NCBI GenBank assembly: GCA_025200525.1
Contig: CM045768.1
Location: 51,344,925-51,408,924, forward strand
Source: Camellia lanceoleosa
Taxonomy: Eukaryota > Streptophyta > Magnoliopsida > Ericales > Theaceae
DNA: 64,000 bases
Direction: 5' to 3'
Shown: positions 49,436 to 59,651 of the stretch, piece after piece
How the letters are laid out: each line of letters begins with the position of its first letter
Position numbering within the stretch: the stretch's first letter is position 1
The notes under the pieces: generated by a model
Database searches by the model: none
The model's input: the letters and a program-made list of their open reading frames with translations, nothing else
Told to the model about the DNA's origin: nothing
Made by a program: the position numbers and the translations under genes

Positions 49436-50494
49436 TCGCTCAAGTTAAGTGAAAAACTCTTCTTTCTCTCTCTATATTGACAGACATATAGATGTATTTA
49501 TATATGTATATCTATCATCTATATCATTTCTTTTTTGAATAAACAAAGAATAAAACATTCCCAACACAGTTTTGATGGTTTTGATCTTCTAATTTAATTG
49601 GGTTTGTAATTTTTGGTGCTAATTTTGAATGTTGAAGTTCAAATTTTGGTCCTCTGTTTTGTCAGATTTTTGTTCTCTGTTTTGATGTTCTAATTTTGAA
49701 TTTTGAAGTTCAATTTTGAATGTTGAAGTTGAAATTTTGGTCCTCTGTTTTGATCTTTTATGTTGTAATTTAGCAACTTCAATTAGTTCTTGGCTCTTAC
49801 TTGAATAAAGTATTTCTACTCTTGCTGAGAAACTGTGGCTTAGAAAAAGAAACATGAAAACTTTTCCTTTATTTTATTAAAAATTTAATGCTGAAACAAG
49901 TATTGAAACAAATCAAGTGTACATTTATTTTATTATATACATAAATATATATGACATGCACACAGGAGAGAAGGAAGCACCAACAGATTAGTGATCTTAT
50001 CATATTCTTTTCCCTATACATTCCTTTATATCCCCTAGTCAATTATTTTTCAATTACCTTTCATTTGAACTAGATGTGAGCACCATATGCATGTTTCTCA
50101 TCTCATAGTATTTCTTATCATCTACTTGTTTTCAATTTGATCTCTTGTGCCGATCATGCTTTCAAATAAATACTTTTATTCTCTTTTTGTATATTGGCAC
50201 ATTAAAACGATTTAAGAAGAGAAATTAAAATTGTTCCATAACAAAACAGTTATGAAACAAACCTGGGTATTTGCTTAACAGAATAGATTTCTCTCATATT
50301 GCCAAGTGGGTATTTTCTTAACAAAATATATTTCTCATATTGCCAAGTTAAAACTATATAAAGAAAAGAAACACAAATAGGTTTTTGGTTATAATACAAC
50401 ATAATAGATGTATGAATATGACATACCACATTATTTGGCACATTGAACTCGATTTTTCTCTTCTTACTATTCTTTTCTTCATTCCATTATTTCT
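49436..50494. other. Intergenic sequence with a short tandem repeat
   Basis: AT-rich. About 49619-49768 has repeated ATTTTGAATGTTGAAGTTC and TTTTGGTCCTCTGTTTTG blocks. At 50265-50345 the phrase GGTATTT(G/T)CTTAACA...TTTCTC(...)ATATTGCCAAGT occurs twice. No gene recognised. Confidence 0.5.
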
Positions 50495-50800
50495 CTAAGT
50501 GGGCTCCAAGGCCAACAATGCAACAAGGTTTGGGAAATCAGTTAAATCCATAAGCATTTTGTAATCATCTGCTTTTGATACATGTCCATTACTTACTTTG
50601 TGATCTGCAAATTGAATACCAACATTATCACCTTTCACCTCTTCTTCGTTGTTGTTGTTGTTTTGCTTCTTCTCCTCTCTCAGTTCTGTTGTGTCCTCTT
50701 GATTTATTTCACAGCTCTGACCATTTTTAATGCCCCTATTCTCTTTACTATCTGGTAAAGTCACAAGCTGTTGAAGATTTGGTGCCTCAGTTGTCGCCAC
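50495..50800 (-). CDS. Hypothetical C-terminal exon, function unknown
   Basis: About 101 codons open to a TAA, reading TEAPNLQQLVTLPDSKENRG, then an Asn/Glu-rich part (EEKKQNNNNNEEEVKGDN) and a C-terminal end ADDYKMLMDLTDFPNLVALL. Composition is protein-like and has no resemblance to the LTR element next to it. There is no ATG at the start of the frame; a GTG codon lies there, and an intron acceptor (near 50828) is more likely. The LTR element at 50900 may have cut it from its upstream exons. The gene is not recognised. Confidence 0.35.
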   Translation of the reverse strand: MATTEAPNLQQLVTLPDSKENRGIKNGQSCEINQEDTTELREEKKQNNNNNEEEVKGDNVGIQFADHKVSNGHVSKADDYKMLMDLTDFPNLVALLALEPT

Positions 50801-50899
50801 TTGCTTAGGTTTTTGATGGTGTTTCTCTTATTAGAACGTTTAATAAATTAACCATAAGATCCATACTAGGCTCGAGCACCACATATATAAGTATACAAT

Positions 50900-51435
50900 T
50901 GTGTGTGTCAATTTTTGATACATTACTAACTAAGCACTCAGCTGGAGAACACTGGCAGAATAGATTAAGCCCGAACGACCTGCAACAGAAAGAATAGATT
51001 CTGGTGGTGGTTCGTTCACCCGGGGGCACTCCGACGATCAAGTCAGTTATCTCTCAAAGATAGCAAAAGTGCTTAACTCACTATTCAGAATAAAAAGCAT
51101 ACCTTAGACCCATGAAGGTGCCTCTCTTTTATAGCCAACACAAACTTAGTCCCAATAGAAGCTTAGCTTCAATGGACTTAGGATTACTGCTAATCTTGGA
51201 CTCCTAGTAGGATTGGGATAAACTCTCTAAGAGTCTTATCTTTATCCAAACTGAAGTCTTCTCCCATTCTAAGACTGTTGTCCCTTATCCGCTTATCCCG
51301 AATTCCGGTATTCTCGCAGATAACCTCGGCCTAGCCGAGATCACCTCGGCGTCATGACCAAGACACGTGACACCCCGGCTAGCACTTCGGTGACACCTCG
51401 GCCACGTGTTGTCATTCAAAAATTATGTCCCCACA
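50900..51435 (-). repeat. 3' LTR of the gag-only element
   Basis: 536 bp; a direct repeat of 52852-53366. It has ATTTTTATTCTGAATAGTGA and AAAGAGAGGCACC on the minus strand. It carries a 22-bp or so extra segment with CCTCGGCCTAGCCGAG (about 51325-51340) that the other LTR lacks. Confidence 0.92.
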
Positions 51436-51721
51436 ACTGCCTCCTAGGTTCTATTACTTCGGCATCTTGAGGTGATGGAACCTATATCATTCATTTCATT
51501 TAGCACATCGGCTAAGTTCGCTTTATCCTTCATTACCGAGGTCATCATTTGTCAGCTCAAATATGACCAAGATTTAGTCTGTTTTCATTAATGCTTTAGA
51601 ATAATTTGCATGTCTTCAATGTACACATTAACTGTGCAACCTCATCAAGGTGGAATACTTCGGCTAAACCACTATCGGTTTATTTCGGCAAGTATGTAGG
51701 TACTTCTCTCAACATAACATT

Positions 51722-52125
51722 GGCTTAACTTGTAAATTTTTCATAAATTTCAACAAGTTTTAAACACAACCTCGGTTTAACTTCAACTTGTAAATTTTTC
51801 ATAAGTTTCAACAAGTTTTAAACACGACCTCGGTTTAACTTCAACTTGTAAATTTTTCTTAAAATTTTAACAAGTGTTAAACATAACATCAGTTTCACTT
51901 CAACTTGTAAATTTTTCTTAAAAATTTCAACAAGTGTTAAACATGACTTCAGTTTAACTTTAACTTGTAAATTTTTCTTAAATTTCAACAAGTGTTAAAT
52001 ATGACCTCAGTTTAACTTCAATTTGTAAATTTTTCTTAAAATTTCAACAAGTGTTAAACATGACCTCAGTTTAACTTCAACTTTAAATTTTTCATAAATT
52101 TCAACAAGTGTTAAACCGATCTTGG
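51722..52125. repeat. Tandem repeat of about 58 bp, seven copies, inside the gag-only element
   Basis: Unit: AACTTGTAAATTTTTC(A/T)TAA, then TTTCAACAAGTTTTAAACA (or GTGTTAAACA) and a (A/G)ACCTC(G/A)GTTTAACTTC segment. Copies begin near 51727, 51785, 51844, 51903, 51962, 52020 and 52080 with small length changes. The array is non-coding and lies between the gag frame and 3' LTR. Confidence 0.85.
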
Positions 52126-52214
52126 CTTAAAAATTCCAACTCTCAAGCATCATTTTCCAGCCCTCTGCATGGCTTCCACCTACTCTTTTGTGGACCTTAT
52201 ATAAAAAATCTTTA

Positions 52215-52350
52215 ACTTAGGCTGAGCTTTTCTCTTCTCGGACTTAATCATCTAGGCCGAGATCTTGTCTTCTAGAATCTAGGATCTACTCACTTTAGGC
52301 TGAGCTCTTTTCTTCTCGAACCTAATCATCTAGGCCGAGATCGTGTCTTC
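52215..52350. repeat. Tandem duplication of about 80 bp upstream of the array
   Basis: Two copies of AGGCTGAGCT(T/C)TT(T/C)TCTTCTCG, then AATCATCTAGGCCGAGATC and TGTCTTCT(A/G)G, starting near 52219 and 52300. Confidence 0.75.
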
Positions 52351-52814
52351 TGGGATTCTCCATGCCCGACCTCCCGCGAAGGCCGGTGAGAATGTCCTTT
52401 GGTCCCGCTATGCTGAGGGATTGCAGGAACCGTTTTCTGCCCCCCTTTCTGGGCACCTTTCTTAGCCACTGGAATCAACGTATCTTGTAGCGGGAACGGT
52501 GGCTGCATGACGTTGTTCTGCATCAGGAAATTGACGACTGTTTGCAGGTCCGCCAATTTGTTCGTCATTTCCTTCATCTCGTCGTCCCTCCACAGGCATC
52601 TATCTTTCCATACCTGGAGGTCATCCTCATTATAATACCCGCTCCGATCTGATTTCTTCGATACGCCGCCCTCTTGGCTGACGTTCTTTCCTCCGTGATT
52701 CTTATCACGAGTCTCTTCGTTGCAGTTGTCTTCTTCGACATCAAGGTCACTATGTTTCCCACTCTCAGTAGGGGTGTCGTCCCCAACCTTCTCTTTTTGT
52801 CTATCGTTGGCCAT
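52326..52814 (-). CDS. Gag N-terminal-like protein of the gag-only element
   Basis: A 162-codon frame starting MANDRQKEKVGDDTPTESG soon after the primer-binding region, where gag belongs. It is charged at the N-terminus, followed by a helix-like part (DEMKEMTNKLADLQTVVNFL) and a basic, Gln/Arg-rich end. It has no zinc knuckle and is much shorter than full gypsy gags. No stop breaks the frame. Its role as gag is inferred from position; no catalytic domain is present in the element. Confidence 0.55.
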   Translation of the reverse strand: MANDRQKEKVGDDTPTESGKHSDLDVEEDNCNEETRDKNHGGKNVSQEGGVSKKSDRSGYYNEDDLQVWKDRCLWRDDEMKEMTNKLADLQTVVNFLMQNNVMQPPFPLQDTLIPVAKKGAQKGGQKTVPAIPQHSGTKGHSHRPSREVGHGESQKTRSRPR

Positions 52815-52827
52815 CTATTCTCCTTTC

Positions 52828-52849
52828 GTTCCCACAGACAGCGCCAAAT
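52828..52849 (-). other. Primer-binding region of the gag-only element
   Basis: On the minus strand, TTTGGCGCTGTCTGTGGG follows the 5' LTR by a couple of bases. It resembles the TTGGCGCCGTCTGTGGG found in many plant gypsy elements. Confidence 0.7.
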
Positions 52850-52851
52850 TA

Positions 52852-53366
52852 TGTGTGTCAATTTCCGACCACACTGCCAACTAAGCACTCAGCTGGAGAA
52901 CACTAGCAGAATAAATTAAGCCCGAACGACCTGTAACAGAAAGAATAGATTCCGGCGGTGGTTCGTCTACCCAGGGGCACTTCGACGATCAAGTCAGTTA
53001 TCTCTCAAAGATAGCAAAAGTGCTTAACTCACTATTCAGAATAAAAAGCATACCTTAGACCCATGAGGGTGCCTCTCTTTTATAGCCAACACAAACCTAG
53101 TCCCAATAGAAGCCTAGCTTCAATGGATTTAGTATTACTGCTAATCTTGGACTCCTAGTAGAATTGGGATAAACTCTCTAAGAGTCATATCTTTATCCAA
53201 ACTGAAGTCCTCTCTCATTCTAGGACTCTTGTCCCTTATCCGCTTATCCTGGATTCCGGTATTCTCACAGATCACCTCAGCGTCATGACCAGGACACGTG
53301 GCACCCCGGTTGGCACTTTGGTGACACCTTGGCCATGTGTTGTCATTAAAAAATTATGTCCCCACA
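52852..53366 (-). repeat. 5' LTR of the gag-only element
   Basis: 515 bp; a direct repeat of 50900-51435, ending CCCCACA before the ACAAT duplication. The primer-binding site follows directly on the minus strand. Confidence 0.92.
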
Positions 53367-53371
53367 ACAAT

Positions 53372-54682
53372 TATATGCATCTTTTATGAATAGAAGAAGT
53401 ATGGATAAGGTAAATCCTATTTAATAAGAATTTTCTTCTTTGTATTTGATATCAACCTAATGGGAGCAATGATCTTCTTGTCCCTATTTGATGACTGTCA
53501 TCTTTGTTTGCCAATTAATGAATGAAAGAAAGATCATTAAGTACTCAAAATGAAGGCTTGAACATCAAATAAAATGCAAAGATCTAACAATTGGTTTTAT
53601 ATAACTTGAACCATGAAGAAGTTATCTTGTAATAACAATCAAGCATTACGAGACCCCCAAGAGAGCAAGTCATGGAAAATCACGTCCACAAAATCAGCTA
53701 CAATCACCAAATCATGGAAAACCATAACAAATAAAAGTCATTGTACAAATAAACCTAGAGCCAGAATATAATTCTACAGATATTGATGCAGGATAAGTGA
53801 AAGGATTACTCTCCTACTAGTAGTGAGGCCAAAACTAATATATTGTGGTAGAAAACAAGCTCATTCTTTTCTTCATATTTTTTTTCCTTTTATATAATCT
53901 CAACCAAAAAGTAGACACAACTTTCAAATCAGCTAAAGGGAGTTGAGCGTAAAGAAACAATAAATAATATATTAGATTTAAAATTTAAAAATTGAACCAA
54001 ATCTAAGCAAAAGTAGCTTGAGAAAACAAAATTCAAAAAATTGGAAAAGAATCATTATAACTTTAGTTTATTTCTAAGAAGCAACAAAATAATTTTTCAT
54101 CACAAACATCTGGAACATATCAATATTTTTTGGAGCCTTAATTCCTGTTAGTAATAAACTTAAAGCAAATCAACAAACGAATCCCTTTTATTATATCAAT
54201 TCAATCCACATAGTCATATATATATATGTACGTATACATGCATCACATGTAGTCTAGTATAATACACTAGACCATGTGTAACGCTCCAGTCTATGTGGTG
54301 TCTCATGTAGTTTAGTACTAGTTATCTTTGGATATCAACTTTCTCTTATAATAATATCATCCAAAGGCAAGGTATCCCAAGAAGATTAGATTGTGAGCTT
54401 TAAGACAGAATACAATGTTAACATTTAAAAATTAAAAATAAACAGGAAAAACTTGAAACTTGAAATAGAACAATGTAGGCACATTAAAATTATCAAATGC
54501 ATACTTGCATTATATTTTGAAATTTTCCCCTTTTTTATACATTTGTACATTCAATTTTTTTTCTTTAAATTGAATGTTATCTATGAAATTATGGTTTCTT
54601 TACTCATATTGTTTACATCAGTCATTTAATATGTTCGAGTTTTTGTTGATATTGGGTTTAATGTTTTTTTTTTTACACAGAA
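53372..54682. other. Intergenic sequence
   Basis: About 1.3 kb, AT-rich, no gene or repeat family recognised. It should contain the left end of the element that carries the mobile-domain pseudogene, but no matching inverted end was seen. Confidence 0.45.
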
Positions 54683-56738
54683 ATGGTTAGTTGTGTCTCA
54701 CGTAAGAGACCAATGGCATCCAACAAAAGACGTGCTAGGCAAACAGAACCTGAACCAATGGAAGTGAATGTCCCTGTGGAAGATGATGACCATGTGGATG
54801 CGAATAATGATTTTATTGACGACGATATTGGTGTGGAGGATAACGATGTCGATAATGATATTAGTGTAGAGGCTGACCTCATGGAGGACGATGTTGGTGT
54901 GGATGATGACAACACAGAACCAGTTCCGGGTGCTCCAGAGGATCCTTCATTGCTAATTAGCTTTCGTAACTATGTTGCTGCCGCTGTTTGGAAGAAAAAA
55001 GTATTTTGAGAATTTCTCAACAATAAACTAATCATATGTACTATATCCTTCAAATTATTTATAAGTTTTATGTAAAATGCAGGAATGGGGACCTCTTAAA
55101 TGTTTGAATCATTCTCGAAAGCTTGCCGTGTGGCCATGGATGTCACTAACAATCCAAAATGTTAGGTGGAGACATTTGGTTGAGCAGTCTGGTCTTAGTG
55201 TCCTTATTGATCACACATATCAGCATGGCAATAAAGTGACAATATCTGCTTTCGTTGAAAGGTGGCATCTAGAGACATGTACATTTCACATACCAGATGG
55301 TGAGATGACTGTCACATTGGATGATGTGCAGACCATACTTGGCATTCCAGTCACTGGCATAGCTTTGTCATGTCCTAAGTTAACAAGATACGAGGCTGCT
55401 GAACTGGTGAATGCTACTTTGTGAGTGCCAGTGAATGATGCATTTGCAGAATTAGTTCAATCTCGTGGGCAATCCGTGAAGCTAGAGTGGTTGCAAATTA
55501 GATTTCATGAAGTTAACGATACAGATGATACAAATTTCATAGAGTACGCAGCGAGAGCTTACTTGCTATATTTATTAGGTTGTACCCTCTTCGTTGACAA
55601 AAGTGGGACTTGAGTACCCATAGATTACCTGCACATGTTGACTGACATTGATGTTGTTAGCTCATATGCATGGGGTGTTGCAACTTTGGCATTCCTGTAT
55701 AGACAATTAGGACTTGCTAATAGGGCTGGTGTTAAGCAAATTGCTAGTTACTTGAAGCTATTGGAAGCATGGATTTATGAACATTTTCGTCTAGGAAGGC
55801 CTCATCCAAATTTGTCCTATTCTGATGAATAACCTCGTATATGTCGTTGGAGTCCGCGGAGAGATGAGGTTTTATAGAAGACCACTTGCAGACATTACGA
55901 GAGCAACTTGACATGTTACGTGCTAATGAAGTTAAACATTTTATAATAGTGTGATATTGTAAAAAAATAAATAAATAAGATTTCATAGCTAACATTATGC
56001 ATTTCCTATTTGTAGATCGAGTGGGATCCATACCGTTTATATAGGACACACCATCCACTTCATGAGGTTGCATATTATACTAGATATTTGAAATGCTTTG
56101 ATATTGTTGAACCCTATCACCCCAATAGGGTTTTGCGACAGTTTGGTAAGGTTCAAACCATCCCACTAGCACCATTATCTCATGTTCTAGCTACACGAGG
56201 CAGTAAACCAGGACAGTACAGAATCATGTATCAATACCATAACACGATATGGGCACAATGGGAGAATCATATGTTGTCCATTAATGCTCATAGTGTGCCT
56301 GTACAGCAGCGCCCATCTGAATGTGTACGAGGATATCGTGAGTGGTATGCTTGTGTTTCGCACCGGGTTGTTCAAAATCCTACGCATCACTCTCAGTTTG
56401 ATCCACGCGTTCAACGTCCCGAGAATGATGTTACTATGGATCTTGAGTGGGTAAGCAAATTGTGAATTAACTTTTTTCACTTTTAAGTGGATCACCATAA
56501 ATCAAACACTAAGTACAATTTTTATCAATTTTTTTTGCAGTGTAATGATGTTGTTTTCAATGTTGGTGCTGCAGTCCATAGGCTCGGTCGTGATGAATGT
56601 GTCTTGCACCCTGACATGCTGTACGAAACCATTGGTCGTATGCTACAAGTTCTTGATGGACAGAGTTTGGGATCTACTTCAATACGTATAGAGCATCAAG
56701 TCTACTGTTGTAAACGTCGTAGGATGGACCGTACATGA
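54683..56738 (+). pseudogene. Plant mobile domain (PMD) protein, spliced but broken
   Basis: Four exons can be traced: 54683-55000, 55083-about 55910, 56016-56450 and 56541-56738, with GT-AG introns. The first exon encodes a very acidic stretch (DDDHVDANNDFIDDDIGVED). Exon 2 has GPLKCLNHSRKLAVW, RWHLETCTFHIPDGEMTVTL, DDVQTILGIPV, AARAYLLYLLGCTLFVDKSGT and LAFLYRQLGLANRAG, the core of PMD-C type proteins of the MAIN family. Exon 3 has IEWDPYR and GYREWY segments. In-frame TGA codons at 55422 and 55611 and a TAA at 55830 break exon 2, and a frameshift lies near 55900. MAIN proteins keep meristems and silence transposons; PMD genes are also common in transposons. Its neighbour is a convergent OTU-protease relic. 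Confidence 0.88.
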
Positions 56739-56744
56739 GGATTG

Positions 56745-57005
56745 AGATCTACTTTTTGTTTGATGACATAATTTTGCATAATGTCTAGCCTGTATACATT
56801 TTGGGATATAGTTTTGTGTTAACCGTACATGATATTTGGAATGTAGTTTTTGTTTTATGGCATAGTTTTTGTGAAAGCCTAGCCTGTACAGAATTTGGGA
56901 TCTAGTTTTTTTTTTTTTTATGACATAGTTTTTGTGAATGCCTAGGCCGTACAAAATTTGGGATATACTTTTCCCTAATGGCATAGTTTTTGTAGATGCC
57001 TTGGA
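56745..57005. repeat. Tandem repeat of about 65-75 bp, four copies
   Basis: Unit with TTTG(T/G)G(A/T)ATA/C(G/T)AGTTTTTG, ATGGCATAGTTTTTGTG, AA(A/T)GCCTAG(C/G)C and (C/T)GTACA(G/A)AATTTGGGAT. Copies begin near 56763, 56840, 56885 and 56945, right after the PMD stop codon. Confidence 0.65.
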
Positions 57006-57169
57006 TCTTTTATAAACTGAATGCTCGGTTGGACAAGTAATGAATTGTCATACTTTTGTAAGAATTTTAAACAGTTTCACATCTATTTTGTATTTAATAT
57101 TTATGTCAATGGAAACTTATTTTGGCGAACATATGGATTTGTTATTGTTTGTAATGCATTGTAATGGTA

Positions 57170-57975
57170 TTAAAGTGTTTTGGACGGATATGGTACCATT
57201 TGCTGGAAGTAACATTGTTTTTTCAGTGCTATGGGCCAGTTCAGCGTCATACTGCTAAACAATTTCTATTATTCCGGTGTTTAGTTGCTGGAAACAATAA
57301 ATCCCTGCAACATTTAGTTGCTATATATTTCCAAAGCCACTTTATCATAAATAATGTTTTTTTTATTTGTGTTGGGCCTATTTGATAATACAATGCTAAA
57401 CAATTTGAATTACTCTAGTTCTATGTCACCGGATAAAATTTTGTTTCCCAGCATTATGTTACCGTTCAATTGGATAATTTATGTTTGCTTCCCAACAAAG
57501 CTAGTAGAGTCCACATTGAAGTGTCTGTTCGGTCACAGAATACGAAACAATTTACAAAAATTCAGTGCTATAACGCCAGAATAAATGGTTTTGTCCAGCC
57601 TTTTGTGGCTATACATTTACAGAGCCACTTCCTCCCAAATGATGTGGTAATAATTTGTGCTGGGGCTGTTCGATAATAAAATGCCAGTGAATTTTAATTA
57701 CTCCAGTGTTGTGTTACCAGACAAACTAGTTTTTCCCAACATTATGTTGCCATACAATTGAAGAATTTCAATTTGCTTCATAACAAAGTCAGTGGAGCTC
57801 ACTGTAAAGTGTCTGTTCAGTCACACAATAGTAGACAAATTATATTTGTCCGGTGTTATATTGTTGGAAAAAATATATTTGTCTAACGTTCTGTTGCTAT
57901 ACATTTACAGAGCCACTTTGTTCTAAATAATAATTTGGGGCTGTTCGGTAATAGAATGTTAACGAATTTGAATTA
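57170..57975. repeat. Tandem array of about 290 bp units between PMD and OTU relics
   Basis: The anchor (T)TTACAGAGCCACTT recurs at about 57618 and 57910, with a diverged form (TTTCCAAAGCCACTT) at 57329, so the spacing is about 290 bp. Within each unit follow AAATGATG...ATTTGTG, GGGCTGTTCGATAATA, ATTTGAATTACTCCAGTT and a GTCACACAAT segment. The first and last copies are partial. Frames here are chance frames of the repeat. Confidence 0.7.
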
Positions 57976-58140
57976 ATCTAGTTCGATAAAAAACATCCAT
58001 AAATCAAACACGCATCTATAAAATCAAACATAAAATGTTTCCATAAAATATTTCATAACAAAATCAAGTGTACGAATATCCATAAAGCATCCATAAAATC
58101 TGTCATTATTTGCATCCATCAATCAAACATGTTATCACAA

Positions 58141-58760
58141 TTATTCTATATCAATTGTTTCGGTAGTTATTACGTCAAGGCTGATAAAACTACGGAATTG
58201 TTGAATACGAATAGTATATGCTTTCTCCCATCTAATAGCACACGAGTGATGAAAACGAATCCAATTATTTGCTATCGGAGGTACTGGATGACCAGGTTGC
58301 AGATAAACCTATAACAAAGAAATCAATAAATATAATTACAAAATAAGACATGGTAATGATGTAAGTAGGCTTGGTAGTTACCTGCACGAAATGGTTTCCA
58401 TTTACAAATCCTATGCAGATATCTCTTCGATCAGGTATTGCAATCGGTACTGATCTAAGTGGTAAAACGTCAAGCATTGTTGCATAGATATATGGTAAAA
58501 AACGACTCAATAGTATGATGCTATCAAATGGCCCATGTCGGGCATAGTCATCTAATGATTAAATCTAGGGCTAGGTTCGAAGTAGGATAAGATAGAGTTA
58601 AGTTCATCAACCTTTTCTTGTGAACCAAATAGTTGCACGTAATGCACTACATTCGAATACAACTCAGTTAATAAGTTGCGCCTAACTTGTTACCAATCAT
58701 CTTCACCTAAACCAATCAATCCAGCTATTGCCCTGAAGCCACAATTGTCATATGCTTGTT
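58141..58760 (-). pseudogene. OTU-like cysteine protease remnant, two exons
   Basis: On the minus strand about 58760-58382 reads DNCGFRAIAGLIGLGEDDW, then RRNLLTELYS and YVQLFGS, and further on GFVNGNHFVQ. An intron (58309-58381, GT-AG) leads to VYLQPGHPVPPI and a tail ending at TAA 58141. This is the pattern of OTU-type cysteine proteases carried by plant MULEs: catalytic Cys in the D-N-C box (58741-58749) and His in GNHF (58388-58396). The usual Gly of the D-G-N-C box is absent. Stops occur at about 58685, 58560 and 58510. It converges on the PMD pseudogene and starts next to the MULE-like end near 58790, so both probably belonged to one element. Confidence 0.75.
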
Positions 58761-58784
58761 GTTGGCTTTTTGGCTTTCAAAGGG

Positions 58785-58840
58785 TATTTTTGTAAATGCG
58801 AGCGTACCAGAAAGGATCAATCAGTCCTTACAGAAACGTT
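58785..58840. mobile_element. MULE-like terminal sequence
   Basis: TTTCAAAGGGTATTTTTGTA, then AAGGATCAATCAGTCCTTAC. The same pair of blocks (GGGTATT and GGACCAATCAGTCC, in this order) lies at about 49117-49175, the end of the other MULE remnant. It is taken as the right terminal repeat of the element that held the OTU gene. No inverted partner was found on the left. Confidence 0.45.
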
Positions 58841-58843
58841 AAT

Positions 58844-59517
58844 TGCCAACCAATTATCAGATGATTGTGTTTTAGTTCTTTCAGCCTCAATGAAGAGGAC
58901 TTTTACTGGTGGCTTGACTTAGGAGAAATTAAGCAAAATAACAGTTAAATGAAGAGCAATTGAAGTATTTCATTAGAATGAAAACTTACAATGATCAAAC
59001 TCAGCCTCGTAGAGGTTTACAGCAACAATCTACTTGAAATTACTCCTATGAATGAAGTGCAGTGCAGGAATTTAAAGTACAGGAATGTAAAGAGCAGGAA
59101 ATGTAAAACTGGAAAAGAAAATGTGTAAAATAAGACTGGTTTGTATGATTTGAGTCCGGGGGTTTTTCTGGGGTCTTCTCTACTATTTATACTGTTCAAG
59201 GGTGACCATCGAATTGCACTTCCAGCCATCAAACTGCTCCTCCATGATCATCAATCATGTTGCCCCAATCTTAGCTCCATTACGCCATTACTTGCAATTA
59301 AGCTTCCCTCCTAAATTTGAATCTGAAATGCGAGTAACCATTGGAGCCACGTCACTTTGTATCCCTTTGTTGATCCGCTGCTACTCAGATCTTTTAACAA
59401 CCAATACTAACTGCCACGTGTACGATTAGGATCGAGGACCTGAATAGTCTTCCTATATTACCCTTATTTCGCCACGCGTTGAATTGTAATTGGCTCGTAC
59501 AAAATATGTAGCCAACA
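58844..59517 (-). mobile_element. LTR on the minus strand, with TATA box; 3' LTR of an element that runs to the right
   Basis: On the minus strand the LTR begins TGTTGGCTACATATTTTG at 59517, directly after a GCGGGGGGTAA polypurine tract (59518-59528). U3 contains a CACGTGGCA motif (near 59422) and TATAAATA at 59184-59191. Downstream is a CT-rich leader with repeated CATTTCCTGCTCTTTACATT-type segments. The end is placed at TTGGTTGGCA (58844) but is uncertain. The body must lie at higher coordinates and be coded mainly on the minus strand, beyond the window. Confidence 0.6.
59184..59191 (-). promoter_or_regulatory. TATA box of the right-hand LTR
   Basis: Minus-strand TATAAATA within GAACAGTATAAATAGTAGAG, about 330 bp from the LTR start. 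Confidence 0.55.
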
Positions 59518-59528
59518 TTACCCCCCGC
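59518..59528 (-). other. Polypurine tract of the right-hand LTR element
   Basis: Minus-strand GCGGGGGGTAA next to the TGTTGG start of the LTR. Position and composition fit a plus-strand primer. Confidence 0.55.
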
Positions 59529-59651
59529 ACTAATATACCCAATATCTGGTGATATTAGTGGATCAAAGTTTTTTCCCACGTCTTAGAACGTGCATGGTTT
59601 CCAACAATACAACTGTCATTTATTATCTGCATTAAACTCCCCTTCAATCTT

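Larger units (their letters stand above)
50900..53366 (-). mobile_element. Short gag-only LTR retrotransposon (TR-GAG-like), complete, with 5-bp target duplication
   Basis: Two similar direct LTRs (50900-51435 and 52852-53366) begin TGTGGGGACATAAT and end TTGACACACA on the minus strand. The element is flanked by ACAAT on both sides (50895-50899 and 53367-53371). The upper LTR is the 5' LTR: just inside it the minus strand has TTTGGCGCTGTCTGTGGGAAC, a gypsy-type primer-binding region. The inner part is only about 1.4 kb: one gag-like frame and a tandem-repeat array, no protease or RT. This fits TR-GAG or LARD elements that depend on a partner. LTRs differ by several substitutions and small indels, so insertion is not very recent. 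Confidence 0.92.

Noticed and set aside
50805..51041. 78-codon frame across the lower LTR edge of the gag-only element
   Set aside because: Runs across the target duplication and LTR border, so it is a chance frame.
51722..52125. CRISPR-like array (regular repeats of 58 bp)
   Set aside because: Repeats are contiguous without unique spacers and lie inside an LTR element of a plant genome.
52574..52919. Frames overlapping the gag-like ORF in other frames and on the other strand
   Set aside because: Shadows of the gag-like frame; one crosses the primer-binding site and LTR edge.
57040..57676. Several overlapping 70-codon plus-strand frames
   Set aside because: They are products of the 290-bp tandem array and share no domain.
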